In this document: positions 25,781 through 38,626 of the stretch, one piece after another | Position numbering within the stretch: the first letter of the stretch is position 1 | Layout of the letters: each line of letters opens with the position of its first letter | Assembly: GCA_008933995.1 (NCBI GenBank) | Contig: WARS01000029.1 | Span: 17,607,131 to 17,671,130, forward strand | Source of the DNA: Datnioides undecimradiatus | Taxonomy: Eukaryota > Chordata > Actinopteri > Lobotiformes > Datnioididae | DNA length: 64,000 bases | Reading direction: 5' to 3' | Position numbers and translations under genes: made by a program | Notes under the pieces: model-generated | The model's input: only the letters and a program-made list of their open reading frames with translations | What the model was told of the DNA's origin: nothing | Databases searched by the model: none

Positions 25781-28700
25781 GCACTGACTGACTGTGTTTA
25801 CATTGACATCCTCTCTTCTGTGTGTGTGGACCCCAGTACTGCAAACCCAACAGCAGAGAAGCACGCACAGATGCACAAAAACCAAGTTCCTCAACCAACT
25901 TCTCTCTCTCTCTTGCAAGAGAGACTAAATAAAGAGTAAATAACATAATGGAACAAATAGCAACATTAGAAATAGAAAGTAACGCAACACGATAACTACC
26001 AAGCAACACAAATGTGCCATGGTTTATGTCTTTACGTTCTAGGACCCCTTGACTTTTTCTACACTAATTACACTCGCACGTGGTAGTGTGCTCTCTAAAG
26101 GTGGACATCTTTCATCAACATGATAGGGATAGTTGGAAGTTCAAATGGAACTCAAACACATTAGAGTACATTATGCCAGTAGAGGTTACGGAGTAAAGTC
26201 AAGAGCTGCCTAACTGTAATAGCGCCCTTAATCATATACCACCTGATCCTGCAAAGTGAAAGCAGGGGAGGCACAGCCCAGATTCATTGAAAAATAAATG
26301 CAGCCAAGTGGATCTTTTTATAGCTCTGGCAGCCAGAGGACAATATGTGACCATGTGAGCTATGTTTATTTTATTATAACAGAGTAAGAGAAAGAGCAAG
26401 GTAGTATGGGCGGGGGGGTGGGGTAGAACGAGACAAAGGACAGTGACAGGGCCTGAGAGTGAGGGAGAAGTAAAGAGGAGGAGAGAGAAGAGGAGGGAGC
26501 ATTAACAGTTGATCTATTATAAGGTCATCTTTTTCCACCGCATACACGTCACCTGTGCGTTGCCTACCAAAGGACAGTCAGCACATTCAAATGTCACTGT
26601 CTACGGCTTGTATTGTGTAATGCCACGGTCGCACAACCACACACACACTCAAGTGTCGTGTAAAAACAGAAGCGCAGAGTGATCACATGTACCTTCAGGG
26701 CCCTACCCCGTCCATTCCAGGTACTGTGTTGTGCAAGATGCTTCCATCCCGTCCTCCCCCTCTCTGTAACCCATCCATATTAGGATGTTATTTCTCCTCC
26801 ATGACATACTGTACTGTGCGTGTGTGTCACCGTTTCCTGTCCCATGCTATTCTTGTATTCACCTGTCAGTCTGGCTTAATGAGTCTTATTATTTGCTGAA
26901 ATAATGCTCTATTGTAGACAAGTCTTTGATATTCAATGGGATGACACAGTAACAGTTGGTTTTCTCACTAATCTGCTATTGTTTTTAATGCTTATATAGC
27001 CAACATTCATGATTTAGCGTAGCTTGACTAAACCCAGTGTTTATGGGTTAAACACAGGCGTGACCAATCCAGGGCTCCTCCTCAGTCTACCCTGTTCCAT
27101 CTTGCGTTGCTCCTTTCCTTACTGATTGATCCTGTACTATTGGTGTGTGTGTGTGTGTGTGTGCTGACATGTACGTCCTGCCAGGTCACAGTTAATTGCC
27201 AGGCGGATTATGTGGTGTTGCAAATGGATAAAAACATTTGTGCAGTGAATCATTTTGACTTTACCGGCACACACGCCTTCACTTCCAGTAAGGATCCATA
27301 GCAGCACGCCCGCCTCTTCCCCAAGCTTCCATGAAAACGATGCCAATGGCTCTGGAGCTGCCCAACAAGGAGTTAACACCTCAGATGGAGAGACATGGTG
27401 GAGGGGGGGAGTGGGAGTATAAGGAAGAGGATGGTGTGAAGGAGAAAAGGAGTGGCTGGCGGCAGGCGCAAAGGTGGTGAGCTCAGGGCTGTGGAATCAG
27501 GAACTCTTTGCTCTTTACTCTGCAACGCCCCTGCACTACCGCCACCGCAACACCCACACCTCCACCCATGCTCTCTACCCGTACGACCTCTGCTCCGCTC
27601 TGGTCTAGCTGGAATGCTGACTTTCACCCGCACCCACCTCCCTCTACATTTCTCACCCCTCCTTCTCTTGCAAAAGAGGGAGAAATAAAGGGGAAGCAGC
27701 ATCCCCTGTTGCAAGATATGTGTGATCAGAATTCTGCCTGCCTTCTGCCTGTGAATCATGCTTGTATTCAGAGTTGAAGAAGAAAAACTTCTAAATCAGA
27801 GGAATTTACCTTCTGTGATGTCTTGGTGTACTTGAGCAGAAGTGCCACTGTCTGACTAAAAATATCTCTCCAAGCAGCAGAAGGAAAGTCTGATTCCACA
27901 CGAGGCTCTATTAAAACCCACAGATTTAGCCGCACAGACCTCAGTCTGATTCCAGCGAGGATCATTCCTGCCTCTAGAGCTGGAGTTTGTACTGATTGAG
28001 ACCAGGCAAAATGTTCACACACGATCCCAGTTGAAACAGATTCCAGTAAAAGCAATTTGTGTAAATCTGCGTCCAGGGAAAATGGCTTCAGAGTGGGCGT
28101 TTCTCAAATCAACAAGAGATGTTATGGCTCTTACATGAATACATAGTCAATTTGTTCTAATATCTCTGAGTCATACAGGAGGTAGCCTACATACAGTTCA
28201 GGAAAGAATGATAATGTCATCTTCATCTGTCTGCTGCATTTAGCACCTCAGCCTACATGAGCCAGGTCAAGTTAATCGTCCCTTGGAGTTTGGACACTCC
28301 AGGCATTGCTGGCATGAAGTAATCGTTCTTGTATTGTGTTTGTCACTGTCTATCTTTGGTTGTAACGGACCATAGACGCTGTCTGTCTCCCTCTCCACAA
28401 TATGACTCACCACGCCATACTGCATGAATAAAAGCCTTGTGTTGCTTGATATCAGAACAATTCCAGTTGGCTTTTTAAAGTGTTTGGTGGCCAGTACCTC
28501 TGATAAAAATGAAGATAAAGATGTTTGTCTGATGGAGTAGCCTGATAAACAAATAAACCTTTTCCTTTGAAACAAGTTCGAGCTGTTTGTCGTAGCCAGG
28601 TTGTCAGCAAGGAATGGATGGTGGTTTAGAGGGAGAAAGAAATAGGACTGTGGCTGGCACATCTGTCATCCATTTGGGGTGGGAAAAGGAAAGGATGGCT

Positions 28701-29302
28701 TTCTGCTTACCTGTGCACCGTCAGCCCAGGAGGGGCGGCGAGGACATTTGTCAAGGAGCCGGGGAGTAAATAGTGAGGAAACAAACCGCCATCTGTCTGG
28801 GCCCATTGATTTTCACATGAAAAGCAAATACATCCATTCTGTTTGCGCTGCCTCCCAGCCCCGTCTGCCTGTTGGGCGGGCGCAGTGTTGAAGTTTACCT
28901 TTCGACATCATGCTCCTTTGATAATCCTTATATATGACTGAACCTCTAGCCCGATGACTCCCTTTTGTGGGGGCCACTGGCTCAAAAGAGGAGCAAACAT
29001 GAAGTGCCTGAGCCCTTTAGTGACTCACAGTAGGAAACAGAGAGACGGTGTTGCCAGAACGGCGGCAGTTTGTCGAAGTAAGCCGATAGCGAGCATGTCT
29101 GCTCTTCATAAGAATAATACAAAGAGGTGGTGCCGTGTACATGGCTGACCTGAACAAAGGGCAATGACAATGAAGGTCAGTGATCCAGCCTCTCATATCC
29201 TGTACTTACGCACCACCTTTGGAAATGCTACATTTTTCTTCTGTCTCCTCCAGCCGACACCTCAAAGCGAGGATGTCCATTCACATCTGTGATATGTCAC
29301 AA

Positions 29303-29304
<2 letters not shown>
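25781..29304. other. Non-coding stretch with possible conserved elements
   Basis: Mostly unique sequence with a GA/GT-rich patch at 26395-26500. The sections at about 26200-26400 and 28690-29060 are compositionally balanced and free of repeats, which is compatible with conserved non-coding sequence. No exon recognised. Confidence 0.4.
27143..27162 (+). repeat. GT microsatellite
   Basis: Ten GT units. Confidence 0.8.

Positions 29305-29347
<43 letters not shown>
29305..29347 (+). repeat. GT microsatellite
   Basis: Twenty-one uninterrupted GT units. Confidence 0.85.
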
Positions 29348-29349
<2 letters not shown>

Positions 29350-31586
29350 GGTAGGAACAAGAAGAAAAGGCAGGAGGAGCAAGATGCAGAGAGTGATCCT
29401 GAGAAACAGAGAGGGAGCTTTAATGTCTTGTGTCACCACCACCTGCCTCCTCTTATGAAATCTCTTCATGTTCCACCCACTGAGTTTCCAATCCTCCATT
29501 CTGCCCTTGAACAGACACTAATTCAACCACCGAATCTAATCCCTAATGTAAAGACCTGATAAATTCCTTTCACTACCACCATGTAAATGTTTATCGTTAA
29601 ATAGGGGGTATTCAGAGAATTATCATTGAGGGGCGTAATGACTTTTTATGAGGTCTGACTAAGGTTTGTGGGTAGATAACCTAACAAAGAGCGCCTAGGT
29701 GCTCCCTGTGTGTATTATCGTCCCTATTTGGCTTTGATCGTTTTGGCATTTTGCTGCAGACACTTTAGATATACAGCTGATGCAACCAAAATGTCATCCC
29801 TCTTTTTGTACAACCGCTGGAGAGAGGGCCTTTTCATTTAGGGGGAGAATTTGAAACAGCTCTAACCTTTCATCAACAATGCTGCCACTTTACGCTGTGG
29901 AATTCCTAATTCAATGAGAGGCGTAGCAAGGCACCTGCTTTCATCAGTGCTCAGGTCCTCTGAGAAAGTCTGCGGAAAGAGAGAAAAGGGATGGAGAGCG
30001 GCATTAGCAACTTGTTGACAAGGCACTCCGGTGGCAAAAACAAAAAGAAACAAGCACCTAAGGGCTCGTGATGTCATGTGGCACAAACAGGATTTTACTG
30101 TTGCAACAATAACAAATCTTTCCCACACACACAAACGCACAGGCACATGTGTGTGCACACATTATATATTGTCTGGAACAAATCGTAGTAATGACAGACT
30201 CTGGCACATCATGCCACGTCAGTAGATAATTGCATACCTTTGTTGTTTTTTCACAATGTGTATGTGCATGCACAGTATATAAGTGCCTATGTGTGTCTGC
30301 CATTGTTGTCTTCCCATGCCCTTTCTTGTCCATGTCAATCCTCACCTGTTCAAGGGAAGACAGAGTGGAAAACCCTCACCCAGTGCACCCCTCTCTGCAT
30401 CGTGGACCTGCACGATGTGTCACAGCTGGATTTGTCGCTGCATTCCTGTCCCCGTTCTCACATTATCTAATTACCAAACAGTCTGATGAGTATTATCATG
30501 AGGGCCATTTATTATTACTGCATTTCAAAATGTGCTGTACTCCTTACTCTTTCCTCATCTTCTTCCTTCTTTCTTCATCTGGCCTCCACGGCCCTCCCCT
30601 CTATTCATCCCCCCCCCCAACTCTGCCTCTTACAGCCCCCTCTTCCCCTCCCTCTCTCCACATTCCTTGGTGAGTGGGTGGAAAGTTCAATGGGGATGTG
30701 GGATCCCAGAAGGGCAGGGGGTTTGCCTCTTACCACAGCACAGTATGTGTGCAAAGAAGGGGCTTCTTATCAACCAGTCAAAACTGTCACCAGTGGTAGG
30801 TGACTGCCTAGTGGTGTGGAGTCCATAAAAAAGGCTGAAAAGGTCTAAAATGTATCATGAATAGTCATAATTTAAAGATTCCTCACAATGAAGATGAACC
30901 TTTGTATATTGCCATCATATGAGTATCCGTTGCCTGTTACATGTTTAGAGCTAAAATACTCAACTCTCTGAGTTATTGTAGTTTGCCTTCATCACCTATT
31001 TACTGCTGTTACCAAATTGAAGATGGGGACAGACACTGACAACACTTAATGAGAGAAGGACCTCTGCTGGACATGTTCTGATACTGCAAGACGTCTTGTT
31101 ATCTCTAAAGCTAAATGCATGTCAGCTTTGTTTGTTTGACAACAAAGCTAGATCAAAGTCTCGCTGGGCTATTTTTTTACTGTGAATGGTAAGTGTACCT
31201 TGTTTTTGCTGTGATAGGATGCAGATGACAGACAGCTCATCATTTGAAGAAAGATGTGTATGTGTATCACTGTTGTGTCATGCAACACTTGATTGCCTCC
31301 CTTCACACACTTGGCAAGTAAAAGAAATGACAGGGCAGGGCAGTGTGGGCAAGTCATTTCCAGCAACTTGCATAATCTTCTCTATGGTGACAAACTCATC
31401 ACTACTTTGTTATTGCCATTCCTCGTCATTTTGTCACTGTGTTTACCTTTTGTCCTGTCTTATCACTGTCACACTGCAAGTGCACAAACTGGTTTTAGAA
31501 GCAGCTCTGGGCCGTGGGCTGAAAGTGTAGGAGACACACAGGAAGTGGTGGGCGACCAGCAAACTGTATTTCCCCTTCCTGTCTAT

Positions 31587-31619
31587 GTCCTCCCTCCCTC
31601 CCTGCCTGCCTGCCTGCCC
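31587..31619 (+). repeat. (TCCC)n(CTGC)n tetranucleotide array
   Basis: Short array of TCCC units followed by TGCC units. Confidence 0.7.
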
Positions 31620-33920
31620 TTTGGCTATTAATGTAACTCTGAGCTACCCACCACACTCCCACATGGCCACTGGGAGCTGGTGTGCACAAGAAATCACAGA
31701 CGCACACACGGACACACATATACATGCACAAACATGCATACAGTCCCAGCAGCAGATGCCAAGTGGTATCAGTGCAAATAATTAGCAGCTAAACAAGCAG
31801 GCAACATATTAGGTTGCACAAAGAGCCACGAAAAGTGTTCAGTACTGAATTTGGCCTCTAGTTTATATAAGTCAATTAGCTTTTGCATCTCCCTCCTACC
31901 TTGCTGGTGCATAGACAAGAGACAACAGGGTGCAATTAAAAAGGTGTTTATCTCTCAATCACGATGTCTATCACAGGGAATGAGAAGATGACGCACAGTA
32001 TGCACACACAATAGGAAAATAACTGCAGTGTGATAACGAGGTTCCCCATTCTTTAAGTAGCTGCACCAGCCCCTGCACACAAACAGGCACGTGATTCACA
32101 CACACACGCACACACACTTGGCCACATTACACGTTACAGATGCACCACTCCAGTTCACCACGAGGGAAATGACTGTTCATTGCTATTCGCTATTTTTTTG
32201 CTCCCTCCTTCAAGTAGGCCTGATTTTTCTGAAAGTGGGCTCAAAAGTGGGCTGACAAATTTAGCACTTCAGTTGGGCACTTTCAATCGCTCCATCTCTT
32301 TCTCTCTTTGTTCAATTTACCACTTACACACGTGGCACAGCCTACACACACACATACACACACAAACTCATACCCATGATCCATGTTCCCATTGCAGTCC
32401 TTATCTCCTCCCCCCGGTCATCCAGCTCATCTGTGAGAACAGAGAGAACACACACTGGCATGAATCACAGTGAATCATGCAGCCCAAATAGCACCCAAAG
32501 AGAGGTGTTGCATTTAACCAGGACATGGGCTATTTATAATGGCCTGGGTGTGCACGTTCTCATTATAGGCCACGGAGGATGCTGACAATGGACGGGCAGA
32601 TGAGGGGGTAGTGACTCCTTTTAAATGTCACCAGCAATGTATCTTTTTATCTACAGGCTGTTGCAGTGGCAGTCTGTCTGAATACAATATTTAGAGCAGG
32701 GTGAATGAACTAGAATGGATGGGGAGAAAAGACCTTCTATAAGACACAATGATTTGCAGATGAGGGGTCACGACCGCTTCATCACCGCATAAGACTATTG
32801 ATTTCTTTTTAGATTTAGTCAGACCTGTATTAAAGGGCTCCGACGTTTCACCTGCTCAGAGTCAGGCTGGCTCATCTGACTAACTGTGCTGTGCTGATTT
32901 AAACATTGACTCTAGATTGTTTATAAGCATATATACAATTCTGTCACTACTAATTTGATTTTGATTAAAAAGAGAAAGAACTGCCTACAATGTAAACATG
33001 ACAACAAAGTGTTTCTCCCATGAAGACCTCTGCCTAATAAGCTTGTTAAAGTCAAATTAGTGTAACAAGTAGCTGAAAAATAAATAAACATAATTATCAT
33101 ATCAAATACATTTGCTGTTTGGGGGATGATAGACCAATTTGACAAACACTTTGTTCTTCTGTTTTCTTTTGGCTTATTTTCTCTCCCCACATGCCAATCA
33201 TGCTCAATGCATCACATCAGGACGGAGTTGGGAAGTGCAGGCTCATCAATCCTTGGCAAGCTAACATTGAAATTACACTGTGTCTGATCCTGAAAGCAAC
33301 AATGCACTGAACCCAACCCCCAGATTTGCCAGCTAACAGAGCAGAAACCACATTTCAGGTGAAACAGCTTGGAGAAGCAACCAGCGCCTGAACAATTACA
33401 ACTGGTGAATTAATTAAATATTGATTGAGGGCAGACAGACACACCTGACCAGAATGTGCAGATCCTCAACACCCACATTACAAATAAACACAGGTCTGAA
33501 CACCCAACCAAAGAAATCATAAAAGCGGGGTATGATAGACTTCAACAGCCTGTCTTTCTTCTGTTCCTGTGAAAGAGGGAGAGGAGAGGAAAGGAGGGGC
33601 GATTTCATTACCAGCCAACATGTAGGCTCATGCCGCACGGCTTTACCCAACCAACCGTTGTCATGGCAGCAACTTGTCATGTCATCTGCGTCTCACCTTG
33701 AATGAATGGAGACCTGCGGGACATGTGCCCTCCCCTTGGGAGCATGCACAGGGGGCGTAGTGGAAGTGCGTCAGCCCTACGAGCAGCTGGGGACACACCC
33801 ACAGGAACCTGCCTTACAGTTTGTGTGCATGTGTGTGTTAATCAGTATGCGTCTGCTTTCCTTGGAGATGACAAGCAAAGCTGGCTTCCTCAGGACCACG
33901 TTGTCACCACAGGGACGACC

Positions 33921-33960
33921 ACAACAGTAACAACAACAACAGCAGCAGCAGCAGGAGCAG
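33921..33960 (+). repeat. CAA/CAG trinucleotide array
   Basis: CAA units passing into CAG units with a final GAG interruption. No surrounding exon is recognisable, so it is treated as a non-coding trinucleotide repeat. Confidence 0.65.
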
Positions 33961-34797
33961 TTGGCCAGCTGTTCCTTAACCTGAAAGCTGCACTTAACTG
34001 GGCAGCCTGCTAAACAAGGAGCCATTCCTGTCTGTCCTCCTATCTAGGAGCCATTTCACTGTTTGGTTAAATGTAGTCAGAAGCCTTGACCCAGAGGGTA
34101 TCATCACTGAATCTCTGTTTTTAAATGGGTACAAATTAGTTGCTGTGTCTAGTACAAAAGTCATCTGAGCGGTATGTATTAGCAGGCATTGATCATGGAG
34201 AAGTGGCCCAAAACTACCATTGTGTATATTGCAGTATCTGCCTGCCAAAGAATTGTTTCTGTGCAATGACACTGATCAAATCTTTTGTTTCTGGCCTGAC
34301 AGCAACAAAAACAAATACACAATTCACGTCAAAATCTTCTTTATTTGAGCTTGACGTGTTCCATTCATTTCTTTATTTGAAAGTTCCACTCAGTTTCTCA
34401 TCTGCTCACTGGCATATGTTAGATACAAAGATGTTTGTTGTCCAGTGTTTTCTGATCAGATGGTCCCATGGAAAAGCTGGACTTGATGTCTTGATTCCCT
34501 GTTTCCAAATATATTGTGACTAGACGAGGTGTGGGTGCATAGTGGCCATTTATTATTACCTGTGTCTCCCATATTATTCCTTTGCGTGCTGTCTTCATAA
34601 AAGTTGGACATCTTTTTTTTCTGCATTGCCTCTTGAAGTCGTCCATCGTCTGTTGAGCGAGAGTGTCTTGCGTGCGTGCGTTTGCGTCTACAAGTTTGAG
34701 TGTGCTGAGAGGGTGATGAGGGGAGAGAAGAGGAAAGGCACGGCAGGTTTCCATGACAACAACTTTTTATTTGTGCTTCCTCAATGGCGTTGGTGGG

Positions 34798-34831
<34 letters not shown>

Positions 34832-34846
34832 CAGATAGATAGATAG
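34798..34846 (+). repeat. GATA tetranucleotide microsatellite
   Basis: About twelve GATA units with one GACA variant near 34829. The unit is directly contiguous without spacers, so it is a microsatellite and not a CRISPR array. Confidence 0.9.
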
Positions 34847-35479
34847 GAGAGTCTGGCAGAGTTATTAGAAAGAGACAGGCTAGTGGGCTGGGGTGCATGG
34901 GCAGGCGGGGGTGGAAGAAGGCTGCAGAGTTGTATGCCTGCTTGCTTGCTTTGTCTAGAACAGAATGTCCTCTTTGTATACAGTACACCCCTCCTTGATG
35001 GATGACAACTTACCAACAACTTGCTTGCAGTCACCCAGAAATACTGTGAGGTCTGAGTCTGTACTATCTGTTAAGAAAGAAGCTTCTGGAAACTAAATGG
35101 AAACATTTACAGTAAGTGGGTGTTTGTGTGCTAGTGTGTGTGTGTGTTTGCATGCCTTAGATCTAAATAAAGTTTGCTACATAGTCCACGACTCTTAAAA
35201 AGGAGGTCTCAGCCGCAAGAGACCATGCCAGCGAGATGCACACGTGGCATCAAACCAAGCGATCTCATTTCAAGATCAGATGAACATTAACGGTTCTGCT
35301 ACGGTCTGGCTGCCCTCATTTAGTTTAATGCTGAGACCACATGAATCTAACGCCCACCTCAGACAGAGAAGTCAGGTGACCCAAAAAATACAGTCCCCAT
35401 GCATCTGCAACATAAACAAATAAACTAGTGTGAGTGAGTTTTGCACACACAAAAGTGCACACATGACCGAAAAGTTTGC

Positions 35480-35632
<153 letters not shown>

Positions 35633-36008
35633 ATTCAAATATATATGTATGCCCTATGAATGTAAATGTGTTGCTGATTTGACTTGGCAAAATCAAGGAG
35701 ATTTGTGGTTTGAACATCAAATTATTATTTTAGTCTACTGAAACTCCTGTTTGCCCTTATTTTGCATGAGTCTGAGCCACGTGAATCACACACCCACCGT
35801 GGGAATTGGAGTCAGCTGGCCTAAAGACCATAGATACAGTCACAGTTCTTCTGCAGAATACACAGATTTACCAGAGATACCCACTGTAATCAGCACACAA
35901 AATCACAAAAGCAAACACACCGAGATGCACAATGTATGCAGTGGTATTCATTCTTTATCACTCTGTTGCTCACAGCGCTACATTATTCTTTCAACAACAA
36001 TTTGGGCA

Positions 36009-36042
36009 ACACACACACATACATGCACACACACACACACAC
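36009..36042 (+). repeat. Interrupted AC microsatellite
   Basis: Two AC runs separated by ATACATGC. Confidence 0.75.
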
Positions 36043-38136
36043 TGATAGACTGTCTATCTGTGTGGGGAATGACTCACCTCCTCCACCTGGAGTAGAGCCA
36101 AGCCTTTCTCGCCTCCTCCCCCTTCATCTGTGTGAGCCCTTCACTTCACTCACTCCAGCTCCACTATGGAAGCATTTCAATCATTCAAATTAGCTGTAAT
36201 CACAGCCAAAGGCAAAGAGTGGGAATGGCAGCACGTCACTCTGCATACTCGAGAACACTTAATACATTGATTTTATATTGAGCATGCTGTGTTTCAAAAA
36301 GGGGAGCTGGGGAGGAAATAAATAAGCTATCCAGGCCAAGCCTTTTTTGCCATGCATGCTTCCAAGACAAAGGATGGAAGCGGGGATGAGAGGCCAGCTT
36401 TATAATGAGCAGCGCTATAAGACTCCTTTCAGTCTTCAGACCTGACATGTGAGAAGCAGTGCATCAGTGGCACCAGCTGCAGTTTTCACATAATGACACA
36501 AATTACTGGCTCGTTAATGGGCAGCTTAGCCTTGAGTGTTCAGCCCGCAAAACCATTCTGGAGAACAGGGGAGCACAGCATCAATCTGTGCCTCCTTGGG
36601 CATGCTGTAAAACATTGGATGCATCCAAAGGACATCTTATCCACATCTAAGTATCTCTCCCTCTTTCTATCTTTCTTTCTAATCCATACTGGTCCCTAGA
36701 GACTCATATAAGGAGACTCCTACACACGCCCCTCCCACACCTTCTCTCTCCCCCACACACCACCCTCAGAACCACTATCTGTCCACCTCCACAGTCGGCC
36801 TGTGGACAAACCCAGAATAACAATGTGATCTTGCCTCTTAAAGGCACACAGGCAGCTTTTTGCATCATTATCTTTCAGTTCAGGGCTGTGTTACAATATT
36901 TATGCCATCCTTATAATACTGATGTTAGATGGAATGACTAAAAAAACAGCGACTCACATATTCATCCCATGTGGATATAACCATTATCTCTGGATAACTG
37001 TCAGTATTCAAACATGCATCGGTTTGTCTTGTGCAGTAAGATTAAAAAAAATCTAAATAATCATCTGAGATAAACAAAGCTGTCACTGAAACATTGAGTC
37101 TCCAAGCCCCTGCATAGCTGCAGCTCCGGAATAGCAATCAACATCACACAGAGAGTCAAGTGCAGGACACAGCGCTTGTAGGCTGCAGTCAATGAATCTC
37201 TTAGAAGAGGCACTGGTCCTGACGTGCATGAGGAAGCCTGCAATAGGTTTGCTTAGAGTGCCCCCTTCTGATATACCCATTAAAATTACATAAATGACAT
37301 GGCAAAAACAGAGGGAAAAAAACACCCATAGTTTAGGAAATATGAAATAGAGCCTCACACACCATCTTTATGCTGTAATTAGCTGATTGCTTCATTGACT
37401 GACAGTTTTCTGCTTCTCTGGATGATTGCCTGATGGAGAAATCTGACTCATTAAATCAACAGGTGTGCACCTGAATAACAAATAAGTAATCATTTGTTTG
37501 CTCTTCCCATGCGCACAGTGCTTAAAAGTGCATGTATATTCTCTTTACATATCATCACAGGTCTATTTTGCAGTTTATCACCTGACTAAATCTGCCAGTG
37601 AAGCTTCACAGGCCTAAGTCTACCACAATGGAAAACTGTGGTGTTGCACAGGAAGCCATGAGGTGCACTTGTGTGTAGGAGGTGCTGAGGTAGAAAAAAG
37701 GTAGTTCAGAAGTTAGAGTGCTTACTGCAGCAGTATCTAGTTCTATTTTTAACCCCACTGTGGTCTCAGCTTTCTAATCTCAATTGCATACACCAAGCAC
37801 ATTTGGTTTAGCAAGCCTTTTGCGGAGTAGCTTAAAGTCTTTCACAGACTGCCTTTCAGACTTGGTTAATGATTATAACATATTTGTCATTGTAACTTAT
37901 TTATTTCCACGTGTTCCTGCCATATTCTGAACGTCCCTGGAATTATAATCTTTGCAGAAACAGGCAATGTCAAGTTTGTCAACCCCCAATTTAAACAAGC
38001 AATGCAGCAACTTGCCTCCAACAGCAAAGCGTCTTGATGGGAAGTGCCGCCACCTAGTGGACAATGAACAAAAAGGATCATTAAGCTCAAATCTCGTAAT
38101 GTACAGTCATCTTGTGTTTTTTAATGGTCTTAAAGA

Positions 38137-38159
38137 TACAGATACAGATACAGATCTTT
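38137..38159 (+). repeat. GATACA hexanucleotide repeat
   Basis: Three and a half copies of GATACA. Confidence 0.75.
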
Positions 38160-38298
38160 CAGGACCATCTGAAGGAAAATCTTAACTCTTGACTAAATAG
38201 CCCCCAAAAGAGATATTTAAGGAACAGATCTATTACATGGTGCATAACAAACCATTAATGTTAAACCCAGTGGTTGAAGTAGTATAAAGATCTTTTAC

Positions 38299-38626
38299 TT
38301 AAACAGGCAATGGACAAGTATATTGCCTAAACTTAATTATTATGAATTAAATGTTGATTGCATAATGTGATGGCTGTGGAATAATGACAGCATCAATGTT
38401 TAGACTGGTGCCCTTCAAGCGACGCTTTTACTGTGCAATTGTGTCTGCCAATTCTCATTCAGTCCCCTGGGAAAATCTCCTCCTCCTGCTTTTATGTTTC
38501 CATTAAAGACTAAATGAATGAATAAATTCAGGATTTTTCTCCTAATGTTTTTCTGCTCCCACCTACAGCTAAACACCATCCCCTGCTGTAGTTACCTGTC
38601 TGCACGAAGCAATGCTCAAACATGGT
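38299..38626 (+). repeat. Dispersed repeat family X, copy 2
   Basis: This is the second copy of the repeat at 22333-22645. It starts TTAAACAGGCAATGG and ends near GAAGCAATGCTCAAAC, with the same internal blocks in the same order. The two copies differ at many positions, so the insertions are old. Confidence 0.7.

Larger units (their letters stand above)
29348..34797. other. Non-coding stretch with possible conserved elements
   Basis: Unique sequence with CA-rich patches (30120-30160, 32100, 32345) and a C-run near 30609. Balanced, repeat-free sections at 29590-29780, 30430-30540 and 32480-32880 could be regulatory. No exon recognised. Confidence 0.4.

Noticed and set aside
25427..25939. 170-codon plus frame
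   Set aside because: It is a by-product of the pyrimidine tract, which contains few stop codons.
33921..33960. Polyglutamine-type coding repeat
   Set aside because: No open exon with splice borders surrounds the CAA/CAG array.
34798..34846. Possible CRISPR array
   Set aside because: It is a contiguous tetranucleotide microsatellite without spacers, in a vertebrate genome.
34456..35034. 192-codon minus frame
   Set aside because: It crosses the GATA array (repeated Leu-Ser-Ile-Tyr) and shows no family resemblance.
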